Notes under the pieces: generated by a model
The model's input: only the letters and a program-made list of their open reading frames with translations
Told to the model about the DNA's origin: nothing
Databases searched by the model: none
Assembly (NCBI GenBank): GCA_040954595.2
Contig: CM082594.2
Coordinates: 2,170,001-2,234,000, forward strand
Direction: 5' to 3'
Length of the DNA stretch: 64,000 nucleotides
DNA from: Balanoglossus misakiensis
Lineage: Eukaryota; Hemichordata
In this document: positions 10,569 to 21,211 of the stretch, one piece after another
Position numbering within the stretch: position 1 is the stretch's first letter
How the letters are laid out: every line of letters starts with the position of its first letter
Position numbers and translations under genes: made by a program

Positions 10569-12794
10569 CGAGTGTTTCGAGGAGATATTAGAGAGGTTTA
10601 GTTACACGTAAATACGTTTGATCAGTACGCGTAGCGTCATTGTCACATGATAAGCAGACGTCGCGTACGCGTAGAACAGAAGTTCGGAACGGCAAGCGAC
10701 GCTTCTATGCGTAATCATGATTACGTGTAACTTTTTTCGGAATTTCTCGATATTCTCTTTTTAATTTGAGCGATTGATCTCTATAGTGCAATTGTGATAT
10801 AGCCAGCATCCATGCTATCTAAAAAAATTCTGCCATATGTGCTAAAACCGGCGCTATTTGGTGTTTTCAAAACATAAACACAAAAATTTATTCCCAAACT
10901 ACGTTTTCAGTGGACGCCTCGACAAAGGCATCGGAAAACTTCACTAAACTATCTTTCCACTGCAGTCAAGAAACTCATTGCAAGGGTGGTGATCTTAGAG
11001 AATATTCATCACACACAAAATTTATTGAAGTGAAAAATATTTGAATTTTCTATTGTTTTTAGGTCCCATTGGTAAAGGCATATATACCATGGGACCTTAT
11101 GGGATCGGTTGCGTCTGTATGTATGTATGGATGTATGTATGGATGTATGTCTGTATGTCCGACCACATCAAAAACTTGAAAACCGCTGCGCGTATCACCT
11201 CAATATTTGGTGTGTAGGTGCAGGCTGGGCTGTAGATGGGAGTTTGTCCAAACGAAGTTGCCAGGCCCAAAAATATGCAAATTAGCTGGAAAAATGTGAA
11301 ATTTATCAAAACTCTGAAAGTCAACAACTACTCATCAGATTGCTTTCAAAATTGGTATGCATGTACCTTATGTCAACCTCACATTGACCTGTAAGTGTTA
11401 AGTTAATATCATGGATGTTTTATTTTTTATGAATTTTTTAGTCTTTTTATTAAATTTATACCTTTACTTATACCTCTATGGTTAAGCTATGTCCACGTCT
11501 TATTGTGGAATTCTGGTCTGTGCAATAGTCCTGTACAGTGACTGTCTATTGGTCAGTGAGCACAATGGGGCCAAAATAAAAGGCAAAATTTTGGGCTCAC
11601 CTGTAACACCTGCTTAACACATTAATTATGTGCATACCTAATTCCGGGCTAACTAATAGGGCTAGAGGTTTCGTTCTTGTGGGACATGGACCAGTATAGG
11701 GTCAAAATTTCTTGCCCAAATTTTGGGTGACCTCAGGTGACCTTTGACCTACTTTCCTATATCTCGGCATCCAGAGCAGGTACAGACTTGGCGTTTGGAG
11801 GGTTGGGACTAAAATTGAAAAGCCAAAATATTGGTCACCTGTGACACCTGCATATCTCATTTATTATGTGCATACCTAATTCCAGGCTAACCAATAGGGC
11901 TATAGGTTTGGTTTTTGTTGAACATGGACCAGTATAGGGTCAAAATTTCTTGCCCAAATTTTGCATGACTTCAGGTGACCTTTGACCTACTTTACCATTT
12001 CTTGGCATCCAGAGCAGGTACAGACTTGGCGTTCGGAGGGTTGGGACTAAAATTGAAAAGCCAAAATTGGGGGGTCACCTGTGACACCTGCATATCTCAT
12101 TAATTATGTGCATACCTAATTCAAGGCTAACCAATAGGGCTATTGGTTTGGTTTTTGTTGAACATAGACCAGTATAAGGTCAAAATTTCTTGCCCAAATT
12201 TTGCATGACCTCAGGTGACCTTTGACCTACTTTATCATATCTTGGCATCCAGAGCAGGTACAGACTTGGCGTTTGGAGGGTTGGGACTAAAATTGAAAAG
12301 CCAAAATTTGGGGTCATCTGTGACACCTGCATATCTCATTTATTATGTGCATACCTAATTCCAGGCTAACCAATAGGGCTATAGGTTTGGTTTTTGTTGA
12401 ACATGGACCAGTATAGGGTCAAAATTTCTTGCCCAAATTTTGCATAACCTCAGGTGACCTTTGACATACTTTTCCATATCTTGGCATCCAGAGCAGATAT
12501 GCTTATTGCTATATTGCTATGTGCTATGTTGGCTTGGGCCCGATATTGCTGTTTGCAGATCTGCTTGCAATGTCACCTGTAATTTTTATTCTGGTGTGTC
12601 ACTGTTTCCGCATAATCCTCAAATGGGACCACAGTGTCCTTGACGCTATTTTTAACTGTTGTAGTTATTCAAAACGTACAACTAAACCGCAAAATTCACG
12701 CGTCGCTACGCATACGCGAACGCCACTGCCTGCCGTCAGACGTAAGCGTATTTACGTGTAACTAAACCTCTCTAATATCTCCTCGAAACACTCA
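10569..12794. mobile_element. Foldback element with long inverted ends
   Basis: The left end, GAGTGTTTCGAGGAGATATT through ACACGTAAATACG, is repeated inverted at the right end, CGTATTTACGTGTAACTAAA through CTCCTCGAAACACTC. The match is more than 45 bp and the pairing continues loosely through the CG-rich region (ACGCGTAG). The centre is occupied by a separate repeat-family insertion (about 11060-12560). There is no coding capacity. Confidence 0.7.
11060..12560 (+). mobile_element. DR1-bearing repeat family, copy in the TE nest
   Basis: It starts with the palindrome-like AGGTCCCATTGGTAAAGGCA ... ATGGGACC near 11063-11098 and a (GTAT)n-rich stretch, then has four imperfect units of about 240 bp. 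Each contains GGTGACCTTTGACC, CATATCTCGGCATCCAGAGC, CACCTGTGACACCTGC and ACCAATAGGGCTA. The same units make up the 52-60 kb array. It ends near GCTTGGGCCCGATATTGCTG, a degenerate form of the family's 3' end. Perfect TGACCTTTGACCT copies lie at 11738, 11976 and 12216. Confidence 0.75.
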
Positions 12795-12797
12795 ACG

Positions 12798-13396
12798 CCC
12801 CCCCCCCCATTTTCTTTCACAGAGCAAAACACATCACCTATCTATCTTGTAAAAAAGAAAAACAGCCCTCCCATGAAAAGAATTTGAAACTGATGTTTCC
12901 CCTCAACAGTGGGTATTAAAACTGAACATTGTATTTTTTTTTTAAGTATTTGTATTCTGTGTTGGGAGACATTGTAAACCGAGAATTGAAGGGGGTGGGT
13001 TTGGGAGGGGGTGACCCCTTCCCATGTAAGAAAATTTTATAAAATACAGAGCTCAAAGCTGCATTTTAATGAACCCGGCAAAAGCAAATTAACTGAACTA
13101 CCGCTATGTTGGGGACGACGAATTTAACCGATTGAAAGGTGTCGATGGATGGAGGGGGTGGTTGTGGGAGGGGTGTCCCCCTCCCACATTAGAAAATTTT
13201 GTAAAATAAAGGGCGCGAAACTGCATTTTTGTGGACTCAAAATAAATATTTAGTCGTCAAAGTTTTCAAGTACCCCCCCTTTCAGTCCCTAAATTATTTC
13301 AAATCCCCCCTTACATAACCTCAATTTTGTCAAATCCCCCCCCCTCTCAATCTCTCGCCCCCCCCCCCTCCAGCGGTGTTTGTGAATGCAGCCTAA
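12798..13396. mobile_element. Harbinger-type MITE, copy lacking its left end
   Basis: Its right end CAGCGGTGTTTGTGAATGCAGCC followed by TAA matches the right ends of the intact copies at 27171-27973 and 38467-39044. The interior (ATTTTCTTTCACAGAGCAAA, GGTGGGTTTGGGAGGGGGTG) matches too. The left terminus GGCTGCATTCACAAAC is missing because the foldback element abuts it. Confidence 0.7.
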
Positions 13397-13499
13397 TAGA
13401 CTCCATTTCAAGCCTTGACCACGCACGTATCCATACGCACTGATCAAAACTCGATCGTGTGATAGTTCAATTAGATTTAAATATCGTTAATTAATTAAT

Positions 13500-13676
13500 T
13501 AGGGCCCAAGCCAAGCCAGGCTTGGGCCCTTTTGGTTTCGTTGGAATTTTTAGGGCACAAGCCCAGCAGGCTTGTGCCCTATTGGTATTACTAGAGTTTT
13601 TAGGGCCCAAGCGCATGCAGCGCTTGGGCCCTATTGGTATTATCCTGGTTTTTAGGGCCCAAGCCAAGCAGTCCTC
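13500..13676 (+). repeat. Tandem hairpin array (GGGCCCAAGC family), four units
   Basis: Units of about 50-58 bp each hold a near-perfect hairpin followed by a TTGGT-rich spacer ending in TTTTTAG. Stems are GGGCCCAAGCC/GGCTTGGGCCC, then GGGCACAAGCC/GGCTTGTGCCC, then GGGCCCAAGCGC/GCGCTTGGGCCC. The last unit is cut in its loop at about 13670. Arms change in pairs between units, so pairing is kept. The same array occurs at 51717-51968. Confidence 0.9.
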
Positions 13677-14040
13677 CCTAACATTTACTTAGTTTGCTTT
13701 TGAGTTCATTCAAATGCAACTTTGAGCACCGTATTTTACAAAATTTTCCCGTGTGGGAGGGGGACACCCACCCCCCCCCCACCCCCACTTTTCTTGTTTT
13801 ACCAATCCTACTAGCCTAGTCCTAGCCGTATTTTGTCCGCTTTGCTTCAAAAACTACCGCCTGCCAACTATTGTATTGACTTGTCATTCTAATTTATTCA
13901 TAATTCATTCTTATTGCAACGATATACTATTATGTACTTCAATCACTTTAAGAAATTTAGAATTGAGGTGTGGGAACCCTCATTCCCTATAATGCATATA
14001 GTGTACATAGGATCAGGACGGCGAAAATCGATGGTGTTCG
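13677..14040 (-). mobile_element. Inverted partial copy of the GGGACCGTTCAG element
   Basis: This segment is the reverse complement of about 9700-10040, with matching GAGTTCATTCAAATGC, TACAAAATTTTC and GGATCAGGACGGCG on the other strand. It lies directly after the truncated hairpin unit. No gene is present. Confidence 0.7.
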
Positions 14041-14432
14041 TCTTTTTCTAATTACGATTAAAAGAAATATACATTTATCTGTGCGTGCAGATAACTGTCG
14101 GTCCAATATTTAAAGGCCAGCGACGAATGGGTGAGTGGCGATGCGTTTGTTTATTTATATATTTCTGGTATTTGCAACGATATACTATTATGTACTTCAA
14201 TCACTTTAAGAAATTTAGAATTGAGGTGTGGGAACCCTCATTCCCTATAATGCATATAGTGTACATAGGATCAGGACGGCGAAAATCGATGATGTTCGTC
14301 TTTTTCTAATTACGATTAAAAGAAATATACATTTATCTGTGCGTGCAGATAACTGTCGGTCCAATATTTAAAGGCCAGCGACGAATGGGTGAGTGGCGAT
14401 GCGTTTGTTTATTTATATATTTCTGGTATTTG
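13917..14432 (+). repeat. 258-bp direct tandem duplication
   Basis: 13917-14174 and 14175-14432 are almost identical. The start GCAACGATATACTATTATGT and the end ATTTCTGGTATTTG match, and differences such as GATGGTG/GATGATG are single bases. Each copy holds an acceptor GCGTGCAG, a 40-nt block starting ATAACTGTCGGTCC, and a donor GTGAGTGG. The block is at 14093-14132 and 14351-14390. The block also occurs inverted at 21878-21917, upstream of the decayed secreted-protein copy. Confidence 0.85.
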
Positions 14433-14712
14433 TCTGAAAATCACCTCAAGCCGACAAATTGCATGATTTCCCTGTCTTTACATTTTCCATATGGTAATGT
14501 TCTGGGGTATGCGATTTTCCAAACAAGAACCAATCACCAATCAGAGTTATTTCAGCTTGTTCCATCAAAATAGAACCAATTGCGAAAATAGCATGACGAG
14601 CACCTGAATACCTTTTCGAGTTATTCGAGGCCCGCCGTTGTACGACCAGCGAAATGTATAGCTATAAACTGAGGCAATTCTGATGGCAGTTTCAAATAAC
14701 ACACTTTACCAA
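14433..14712 (+). repeat. Segment shared with 21770-22190
   Basis: CACCAATCAGAGTTATTTCA and AGCATGACGAGCACC up to ACACTTTACCAATC recur at about 22000-22190 in the same orientation, again just before a (CT)n run. 14440-14520 recurs inverted at about 21770-21850. This is a local segmental duplication with rearrangement. No coding evidence. Confidence 0.7.
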
Positions 14713-14795
14713 TCTCTCTCTCTCTCTCTCTCGCTGTCGCTCCCCCCCCTCTCTCTCTCTCTTTCTCACTCTCTCTCTCTCTCTCTCTCGTTCTC

Positions 14796-14863
<68 letters not shown>

Positions 14864-14942
14864 CCTCTTTCTCTCTTTCTCTCTCTCTCTCACTCTCTTT
14901 CTCGCTCTCTCTTTCTCTTTCTCTCTTTCTCTCTCTCTCTCT
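14713..14942 (+). repeat. (CT)n / polypyrimidine tract, about 230 bp
   Basis: Nearly pure C and T with a few A/G interruptions. Open frames on both strands here (Ser/Leu-rich and Arg/Glu-rich) are artefacts of the simple repeat. Such tracts can adopt triplex DNA. It lies 50 bp upstream of the first INTS1-like exon. Confidence 0.95.
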
Positions 14943-14997
14943 ACATAAAATTTGGTGCATTTTTACAAGGTTCTTGTTTTCTCTTTTTTTCAAAGAG

Positions 14998-16565
14998 ATA
15001 CTTGAAGGGCTTCAAGAATTGGATGACATTTCCAAACGGAAAGTGGATACCTTGCATCATTTCACTGTAAGTTTACTCTGAAGTTTTGTCACTTTCACAG
15101 CCAACATTTGGTTCAGTTCCAAAGCTTGAATTACTCGGGCTTTGCTTTAAGACCTGTGCAAGTTTCACTTGGGAGTCATAAAATCAACAACAGCACCAAC
15201 CAGAGTTTCTCAGGATTTTCATATTATAGGAAATTAGGAATACTGCAAGTGAAATTGATTGCGCCCCAACGTTGGCATCCAGTTCAATTTGATCTTGATT
15301 TTGAATGCCAATAATGATATAAATTTTCTGGGTTTTTTGATGACAGACTGAGTTGATGCAGCTCATGAGTGATGGTTACAGTCAATGCAGTAGTAAAGCA
15401 TATACATTAATAATGAGACATATCAGACAAAAACCCAGGTATGTAGACATAAAAGTTCCATTAGCTCTTACTTTGGGCTTGTCTTTCGTTATATATTTGT
15501 TTATATAAATCTGGAATGTCCTGTTTAACTTATTAAAATATTCATTATGCAGTTGTTACATATGATATACATGTAAGTTGCGCGTAAAAATTACCGTACA
15601 ATAAAATGTGGCTGTCGAACATTGGCCCCAACTTAACGACAATACACAATACGATAGAATTTTTACTCATTGACTTTCTGGCCTGATTTTCGCATTGTCT
15701 TGGAAGGGCATATGAAAAAGGCATATCGATTATTGGTACTCCACTTATCAGACTTTCTACTGTTTGTCAACAGCATGTCAAGGAACTCCTGCCAGCCATC
15801 ATTGATTGTCTGGATAGCAGTGACCAGAGTGTCGTCAATGTGGCTCTCCAACATCTACCTGAGTTTGCTCTGTTGTGCCAAGGTGAGGCCTATTATGATA
15901 GTCTGAATTAAGTTCCTAATAGCATTAAAATGGGCCATCCCAAGCAGAAAGCAGTCTTATGGGAGCGCGATACTTATGACCATAAGACCCCTTTCTGCTT
16001 GGGATGGTCCAGATGTTCCTGTTCTGAACCACTCTTGTGCTCACAGAAAGTGTCAGAATTGAACCATTATGGCTGCCATTGGCCAACGTATCAAGCATTC
16101 TGATCAGTACCGTAAATAGAGACTTCTTTTGCAAGATTAATCAAAGTTTCATATAACGAAGAATTTACATCATAAATGTAAAATGAATGTGAAACTAGTC
16201 TGTCATTTGAAATGTGTCATAAATTTGCACTGTTTTGATAGCAGTGATCATCTTGACTTTCACATCATGCAACCAGAATCTTGATCAAATGAATTTTGCA
16301 TACCTGGAATTTATATACTTGTTAGCACACTACAGCCAATGGTAGAATAGACAGTGTTGTGGTCAATAATTACAATTTTGAGTGTAAGTGGATATCTTGT
16401 CAATGCAGATCATCTGGACTTTTGTTTTGTTTCCTTTCAGAGTATGCAAATGTTTTACTGCAGAAAGCATTCATCGTTGGAATTAACACCAAGCTTGACA
16501 CGGCACCCATCATAGCAGAGACTCTACAACTGTTGAATATGGAATCAGTCACAGTATATTCATAA
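14998..16565 (+). CDS. INTS1-like, last four exons (C-terminal 138 residues)
   Basis: Exons are 14998-15066 (acceptor TTTCAAAG), 15347-15438, 15752-15882 and 16441-16565, ending TAA. The third acceptor is placed at CTTATCAG (15751), not at CAACAG (15773), because only that choice keeps the phase and gives RLSTVCQQHVKELLPAIIDC. The translation runs ILEGLQELDDISKRKVDTL, TELMQLMSDGYSQCSS, then SSDQSVVNVALQHLPEFALL, CQEYANVLLQKAFIVG and a tail ETLQLLNMESVTVYS. This looks like the HEAT-type C-terminus of Integrator subunit 1, a scaffold of the snRNA 3'-processing complex, notably the LLCQEHA..LL..AFLVG block as I recall it. AATAAA lies near 16893. The first exon may begin two bases earlier. The rest of this very large protein is not found upstream in the window, so it is either a far-spread gene or a 3' fragment. 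Confidence 0.6.
15932..16011. other. Intronic hairpin, about 32-bp near-perfect stem
   Basis: Arm 1 starts GGGCCATCCCAAGCAGAAAG and ends TCTTATGGG at 15963. Arm 2 is ACCATAAGACCCCTTTCTGC through TTGGGATGGTCC at 16010. The loop is about 16 nt. It lies in the intron between INTS1-like exons 3 and 4. It may be a microRNA-like precursor or a very short MITE. No expression evidence is available. Confidence 0.75.
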
Positions 16566-17216
16566 AGTAAACCCTCTTACATGGACTTTAATAGTAGCGG
16601 GGAAAAATATCTCTCAGATCTTGTCGTTTTTCATTTTATATAAACACTACTACACACAGCAGTTCTTCATAGAAATAGAGCCTTTTTTTGCTTTTTGTTA
16701 TGGCCCCCTCATACATGTCCACACCATCAGGTCATAGGTCAACTGACATCTGAGGCTCAGTAATGGATTTTTCTCTATTCTAACTCCTCTGTGCGTATTG
16801 AATTTTGAAAGAAAAAATGACATTTCACTGATTGATATTGACACTGATACGGAGAGATCATTGCTGATTTAAGTATTCACAGCGAGATTAAGAATAAAGA
16901 GCATTTATAAGACACCATTGTGTGATTCGATCTTCTGTTTTAATCTGTTACTCCCATGTTGATTCTTGGTGAGGCGGACGTTGAAAAGGCAGTCAAGTTT
17001 ACCGTTGTTCCTCGCATGATGGCAGTATATACTGACCGGTGGATGCTGATGTTGGAGGACAGTTACCCGTTGGTGACAGAAAACTGCTACCGCCGGTACT
17101 GTCCGCACACTTCGCACTCAGTACAACGGCGCCATTGTTGAAATAATTGTATCTGGGATAATTTCTGTGAATTCTGGTAAAATTGGATTATCAAATCGTT
17201 TTCAACTTCTGTGGGC

Positions 17217-17455
17217 CTTTATTCCCTTTGAATAACACAGTGTTCAACATTGACATTATTTTGGACTCTGACCATTCCTGATTAGTAGCGCTCCTACACG
17301 TCAAGTGAAATGAATTCTTTAAGGCGTTAACATTTATACTTTATTCCCTTTGAATAACACAGTGTTCAACATTGACATTATTTTGGACTCTGACCATTCC
17401 TGATTAGTAGCGCTCCTACACGTCAAGTGAAATGAATTCTTTAAGGCGTTAACAT
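17217..17455 (+). repeat. Tandem duplication, 122-123-bp period
   Basis: TTTATTCCCTTTGAATAACA through TTTAAGGCGTTAACATT occurs at about 17217-17334 and again at 17340-17455 with almost no difference. The minus strand of the second copy contains AATAAA, which may serve the secreted-protein gene upstream. Confidence 0.9.
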
Positions 17456-17704
17456 TGAAGTGCTGAATACTATAGTAGATGATTTTCCTCTCATTGCGAG
17501 ATCTCGCGAGACTAGGTTGTGTTCCGTAGCAACTTGCCAAGTAATACAAGTCAAGCTTTGTATGAAATTATAATAGGTGCCGAGTTTAACAAAAATGTAA
17601 CTTTTGTGCCGCGTTTTGTTTGTGTTGTCACATGAGAATGCCCTCCCGTACAAACTTCTTATCCAGGCGAGATCTCTCTTGGAGTTCTAAAAATTGTCTC
17701 AGTA

Positions 17705-19177
17705 TTAGACTTCGAGATGCTCTAAATACTCCAGATTCTGTTCTGGATGATAGTACTTGCAGTAATAGTTGTCGGTATCGTCAATACGTCTGTAGGAACA
17801 ATATTCAGCATTTGCCAAAAATGTGACGTTTCCCTCTGGATGCCAGCGTATAAACATGGAAAGTTTCTCTGGGCACACCTATTGAAGAAAATAATGAATT
17901 GTCAGTCGCACTTTTCTTGTCCTGTATACGAGAATTAATTTTTTAATTTAATAGCAAAACAAACCACATTCCGAAAAGTGGCGGATAATGGTTCGGGGTC
18001 GTAATTAGAGAATTGTTCGCAAAAATATCAAGCTGATAGAACTGGAAATTGTATGCAAAACTAGTATGGCATGTACGCCCATTCTTCCTTTTTTGAAGCC
18101 AAAATCCAATTTCTGACTTTGATATGAAATCAACACCCGGAGAGAATTGGAATAATGTTAACCTGATTATATTGACTATTTAGACAGATACCAAAAGTCT
18201 CTCTCTCGCTGCCCTTTACCCATGATTAATTATGTTTGATACAAGGCAACGTTTATGTTATTCTACATGTGGATATATACTAGTAGTAGAGACCGTTTTG
18301 GTGAGTTTTTCACACTCGTGTCTACAAGTGGAATGGAAGCTGTGTGTAGTCGAACGTTGATTCACTATATATCCACATGTAGAATAACATAAACAGTGTC
18401 TTGTAGAAACAAACAAACGGGAAAATGGGCAAGAGAGCGACTTTGTCCCTTTAATATTCTCTTCAAACTTACATCAAGGTCGTAGCACGTTTCGACGAGT
18501 CTGTTGTTAACGTACATGTGAAGTGTGCAATTCATGCAGCCTCTAACCAGTTCGTCATCGGATATCATGGAACCCTGCAGTGAAATGAAGCAATGGAATA
18601 AAGAAGTAAATACAGAGTGAAGAGAGAGGAAAAGTTAATTTAAACAGGTTATATCGCATGCACGAAGGTGTTTGTATCGATGCGATATTGACCACCTCGC
18701 CTTTCAAGTATCAGACATACAATCTCTAACATTATACACTTGTCTAGTTACTATGCACTCGTCTTCGATTACTCCACCACACTCGTTAGGAATGCTTGGG
18801 AAAATATTATCCATAATTGTGTTTTTAAGATCTTATTTTGCTTTACCAGGCTTGTCAGTGTGTCCAACTTGTCAATCACAATGTCCACGGCTCGGAATGT
18901 ATTTGTTGGTCCGATGTAACTGCCGACAACTTTCAAAAACCTGGTCGTGTGAATCGGATCCTCATTTTCCAATATGTCGGGTAGCATCATGATCTCGTCG
19001 AAACACTCCACGCCGTGCGTTAAGACAATATCGTATACGGCGTCGTTGTAAGCCATGATTTGGGCAGAGGAACAAACCCATGGCTGAGAACGGAATGGAT
19101 GCCCGGCTTCGAGGCCACGATACACGATGACCAGAAGAGCAGATACGACAAACAGCAACCTCATTGTACGCGTTTAC
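17705..19177 (-). CDS. Secreted cysteine-containing protein, unknown family, three coding exons
   Basis: On the minus strand coding exons are 19164-18847 (acceptor ends 19178), 18574-18473 and 17878-17705. All junctions are phase 0 and give 197 residues. The N-terminus MRLLFVVSALLVIVYRGLEA is a signal peptide with a likely cut near residue 20. The mature part opens GHPFRSQPWVCSSAQ and carries eight cysteines (WVC, VECF, GCMNC, ETCYD, VCPE, EYCSY, YYCKYY), so four disulphides are possible. The last exon has RWHPEGNVTFLANAEYC and ends EYLEHLEV. I do not recognise the family. A decayed second copy lies next door at 20.5-21.5 kb, so it is a local gene family. A 5' UTR exon (about 19670-19609, donor GTAAGT) and a TATA box sit upstream. 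Splicing and promoter layout support a real expressed gene. Confidence 0.75.
18192..18454. mobile_element. TTAA-type foldback MITE (AAAGGGACAAAGTC family), in an intron
   Basis: The left end reads AAAAGTCTCTCTCTCGCTGC and the right end GAGCGACTTTGTCCCTTTAA. Inside are inverted arms TTATTCTACATGTGGATATA and ATCAACGTTCGACTACACAC. It lies in the intron between the second and third coding exons of the secreted-protein gene. Terminal TTAA suggests piggyBac-like mobilisation (inference). Confidence 0.8.
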
Positions 19178-19608
19178 CTGTAGAAGCAAGAATTACCTCT
19201 CCATAAGATGATATAGCAGGTTTATACCATCAGGGACAAACTCCTATACGAAGAAGTACGAAGCCCCGATCAAACAACGATAATATTTCATTAGATTACA
19301 ATGTTGCTACTAAACTGGATTTTATAAGCATTCTTTTATTTCATGACAATTAATTTTATGGCAGAATGGACACAGCCAAAAAAAATTGCCGTTTGAGCAT
19401 TATTCAACTCTTTCCGCCACAGAAATGCATATCCCCGCAACGAATCTACTTCAGTCTTGCTGCAAAACTTTGTGATATTGAAATGCGTCCGCGTATAGAA
19501 AATCCTGTGGACGCGACGCTAATGACATCGTCGCTCTGCTTGGCGACGTGTCGTAATAGAGACTATACGAAGCTACAAACATAAAACTACACGGAAAAAT
19601 ATACTTAC

Positions 19609-19697
19609 CTCTTACTGCTTAGCTTTGAAAGTGTGCAGCGAAAGCTTACATGCATCTGCACGGATGAATTCTTTAATGTTTGTGCACGAATTTTATA
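19609..19697 (-). promoter_or_regulatory. TATA box and 5' UTR exon of the secreted-protein gene
   Basis: TATAAAA lies at 19697-19691 on the minus strand. About 80 nt downstream, CAGTAAGAG is followed by the donor GTAAGT (from 19608). The matching acceptor CTTCTACAG ends at 19178, thirteen nt before the ATG. This gives a short non-coding first exon. The start site itself is inferred. Confidence 0.5.
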
Positions 19698-20111
19698 AAT
19701 ACTGTCACGATGTGTGTTATTTAAAAACTACAGGAAAGTTTTTTTTTAAATAGTTTATATTAGAAAATGAAAATTTAAAAAAAATAGTAGTTATACAGAA
19801 GAATGCTGGTTGATTTTTTTTTTCGGTTTATTAATGCCACGCGTACAACTGCTGAACATATAATTCTGACGTTGTTATGTCCAAGTCCCGTTTTCAATTG
19901 CAGCTTACTTAACTCATGTTAATAGATATCAAATATTCACTTTTCTTAATGGAAGCGTCATTGCATTTAGCATTCGTTTTAGTACTCTTGACTGTATTGG
20001 TACTAACCATGCAACGAACCAAGAATTACCAAAAAGGAAACCAAGAGAGATTGGAAACCACATATGCTTAATATATAGAAGGTTGGCCATCACAGATGTC
20101 TTGCACGTTTC

Positions 20112-20275
20112 TAGATGACTGGTCCAAGCACAACAGAAATCGCATCTTTCAGCTGGGTCTCCGTGAAATGAAATGGCACCGGGAACTGAACTGGTTTTTA
20201 CACGAAGGCTGGGCAAAAACTGCCATTAACAAACGCACAATACCAGTTTCATTTTGAAGTATTAGTTTATTTTAT
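20112..20275 (+). repeat. Dispersed repeat, copy 2 (see 9353)
   Basis: Matches 9353-9520. This copy keeps an open plus frame reading DDWSKHNRNRIFQLGLREMK and on to RELNWFLHEGW. Not assigned to any family. Confidence 0.5.
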
Positions 20276-20277
20276 TT

Positions 20278-20520
20278 ATATATAGTGAATCAACGTTCAA
20301 CCACACACACCTTACAGCCCGCTTGTAGACACGATAGTGAAAAACTTGCCAAAATGAATAAATTGTAGAGTTTTTCACTCTCATGTCTACAAGTGGGCTG
20401 TAAGGTGTGTGTGGTTGAACGTTGATTTACTATATATCCACATGTAGAATAACGTAAATGGTGTCTTGTATCAAACAAGGTTAATGGAAAAGGGGTAGTG
20501 AGAGGAAAATTTGTCCTTTA
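20278..20520. mobile_element. TTAA-type foldback MITE, 5'-truncated
   Basis: Starts inside the family at TATAGTGAATCAACGTTCAA and ends AAATTTGTCCTTTAA. Inverted arms with CACACACACCTTACAGCC and GGCTGTAAGGTGTGTGTGG pair almost perfectly around a short AATGAATAAATTG loop. Confidence 0.75.
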
Positions 20521-20673
20521 ACATCGGCACAATCAATTGCACGCGGTGCAGTCTATAACTCCAAATCGTGTTCAGGGTGATAGAACTTGCAGTAGTAACT
20601 GTATTGTTCTCAATACAGGAGGGTCTGTGATCGACGTGTGAAACTCAGAGTTGCAACTAAGCTACCCGTTCGC

Positions 20674-21027
20674 TTAAAAGGACAACGTCTCTCTCCTTGC
20701 TGCCCCTTTTTCCATTATTATGTTTGATACAAGACACTGTTTACGTTAATGTACATGTGGATATATAGTGAATCAATGATCAACCACACAAAACTTCCAT
20801 CCCACTTGTATGATATGAGAGTAAAAACTCGCCCAAAATGAATAAATGGTAAAGAACGATTATTCATTTTGGCGATTTTTTCACTCTCCTGTCTATAAGA
20901 AGGATGGAAGATGTGTGTGGTTGAATGCTCATTCACTATATATCCACATGTAGAATAACAAACGGTGTCTTGTTTCAAATATAATTAATGGAAAAAGGGC
21001 AGCGAGAGACAGACTTTGTCCCTTTAA
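20674..21027. mobile_element. TTAA-type foldback MITE, full length (about 354 bp)
   Basis: TTAAAAGGACAACGTCTCTC at the left mirrors GAGACAGACTTTGTCCCTTTAA at the right. The interior has two large inverted arms around AATGAATAAATGG. It separates exon 1 and exon 3 remnants of the decayed secreted-protein copy. Confidence 0.85.
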
Positions 21028-21211
21028 AGTGAAGGGGTCGTCGCGCCGCGCTTGTTTTTAAACATTACAATTCATCCACAAATCCCTCAAGTAATAACAT
21101 TATTAGATCCTAGTAGGTCGTGGCGACTGCAGTGAGGTTTGTGCGAGTATTTGAGGACATATTCTCGACAAGGGGGACACCCACGCGGCGCGACGACCCC
21201 TTCCCTTTAAA
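21023..21211. mobile_element. Short MITE with CG-rich inverted ends
   Basis: TTTAAAGTGAAGGGGTCGTC and GCGCCGCG at the left pair with CGCGGCGCGACGACCCCTTC and CCTTTAAA at the right (about 28-bp arms). It abuts and shares TTTAAA with the neighbouring MITE. No coding capacity. Confidence 0.75.

Noticed and set aside
14621-15081. Long Ser/Leu-rich and Arg/Glu-rich open frames
   Set aside because: They are direct readouts of the (CT)n/(GA)n tract. The same applies to frames at 29002-29217, 35758-37416 and 22154-22375.
15774-15882. Alternative third INTS1-like exon starting at CAACAG
   Set aside because: It would put the exon out of phase with the previous one and lose the HVKELLPAIID reading. 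The acceptor at 15751 fits all phases.
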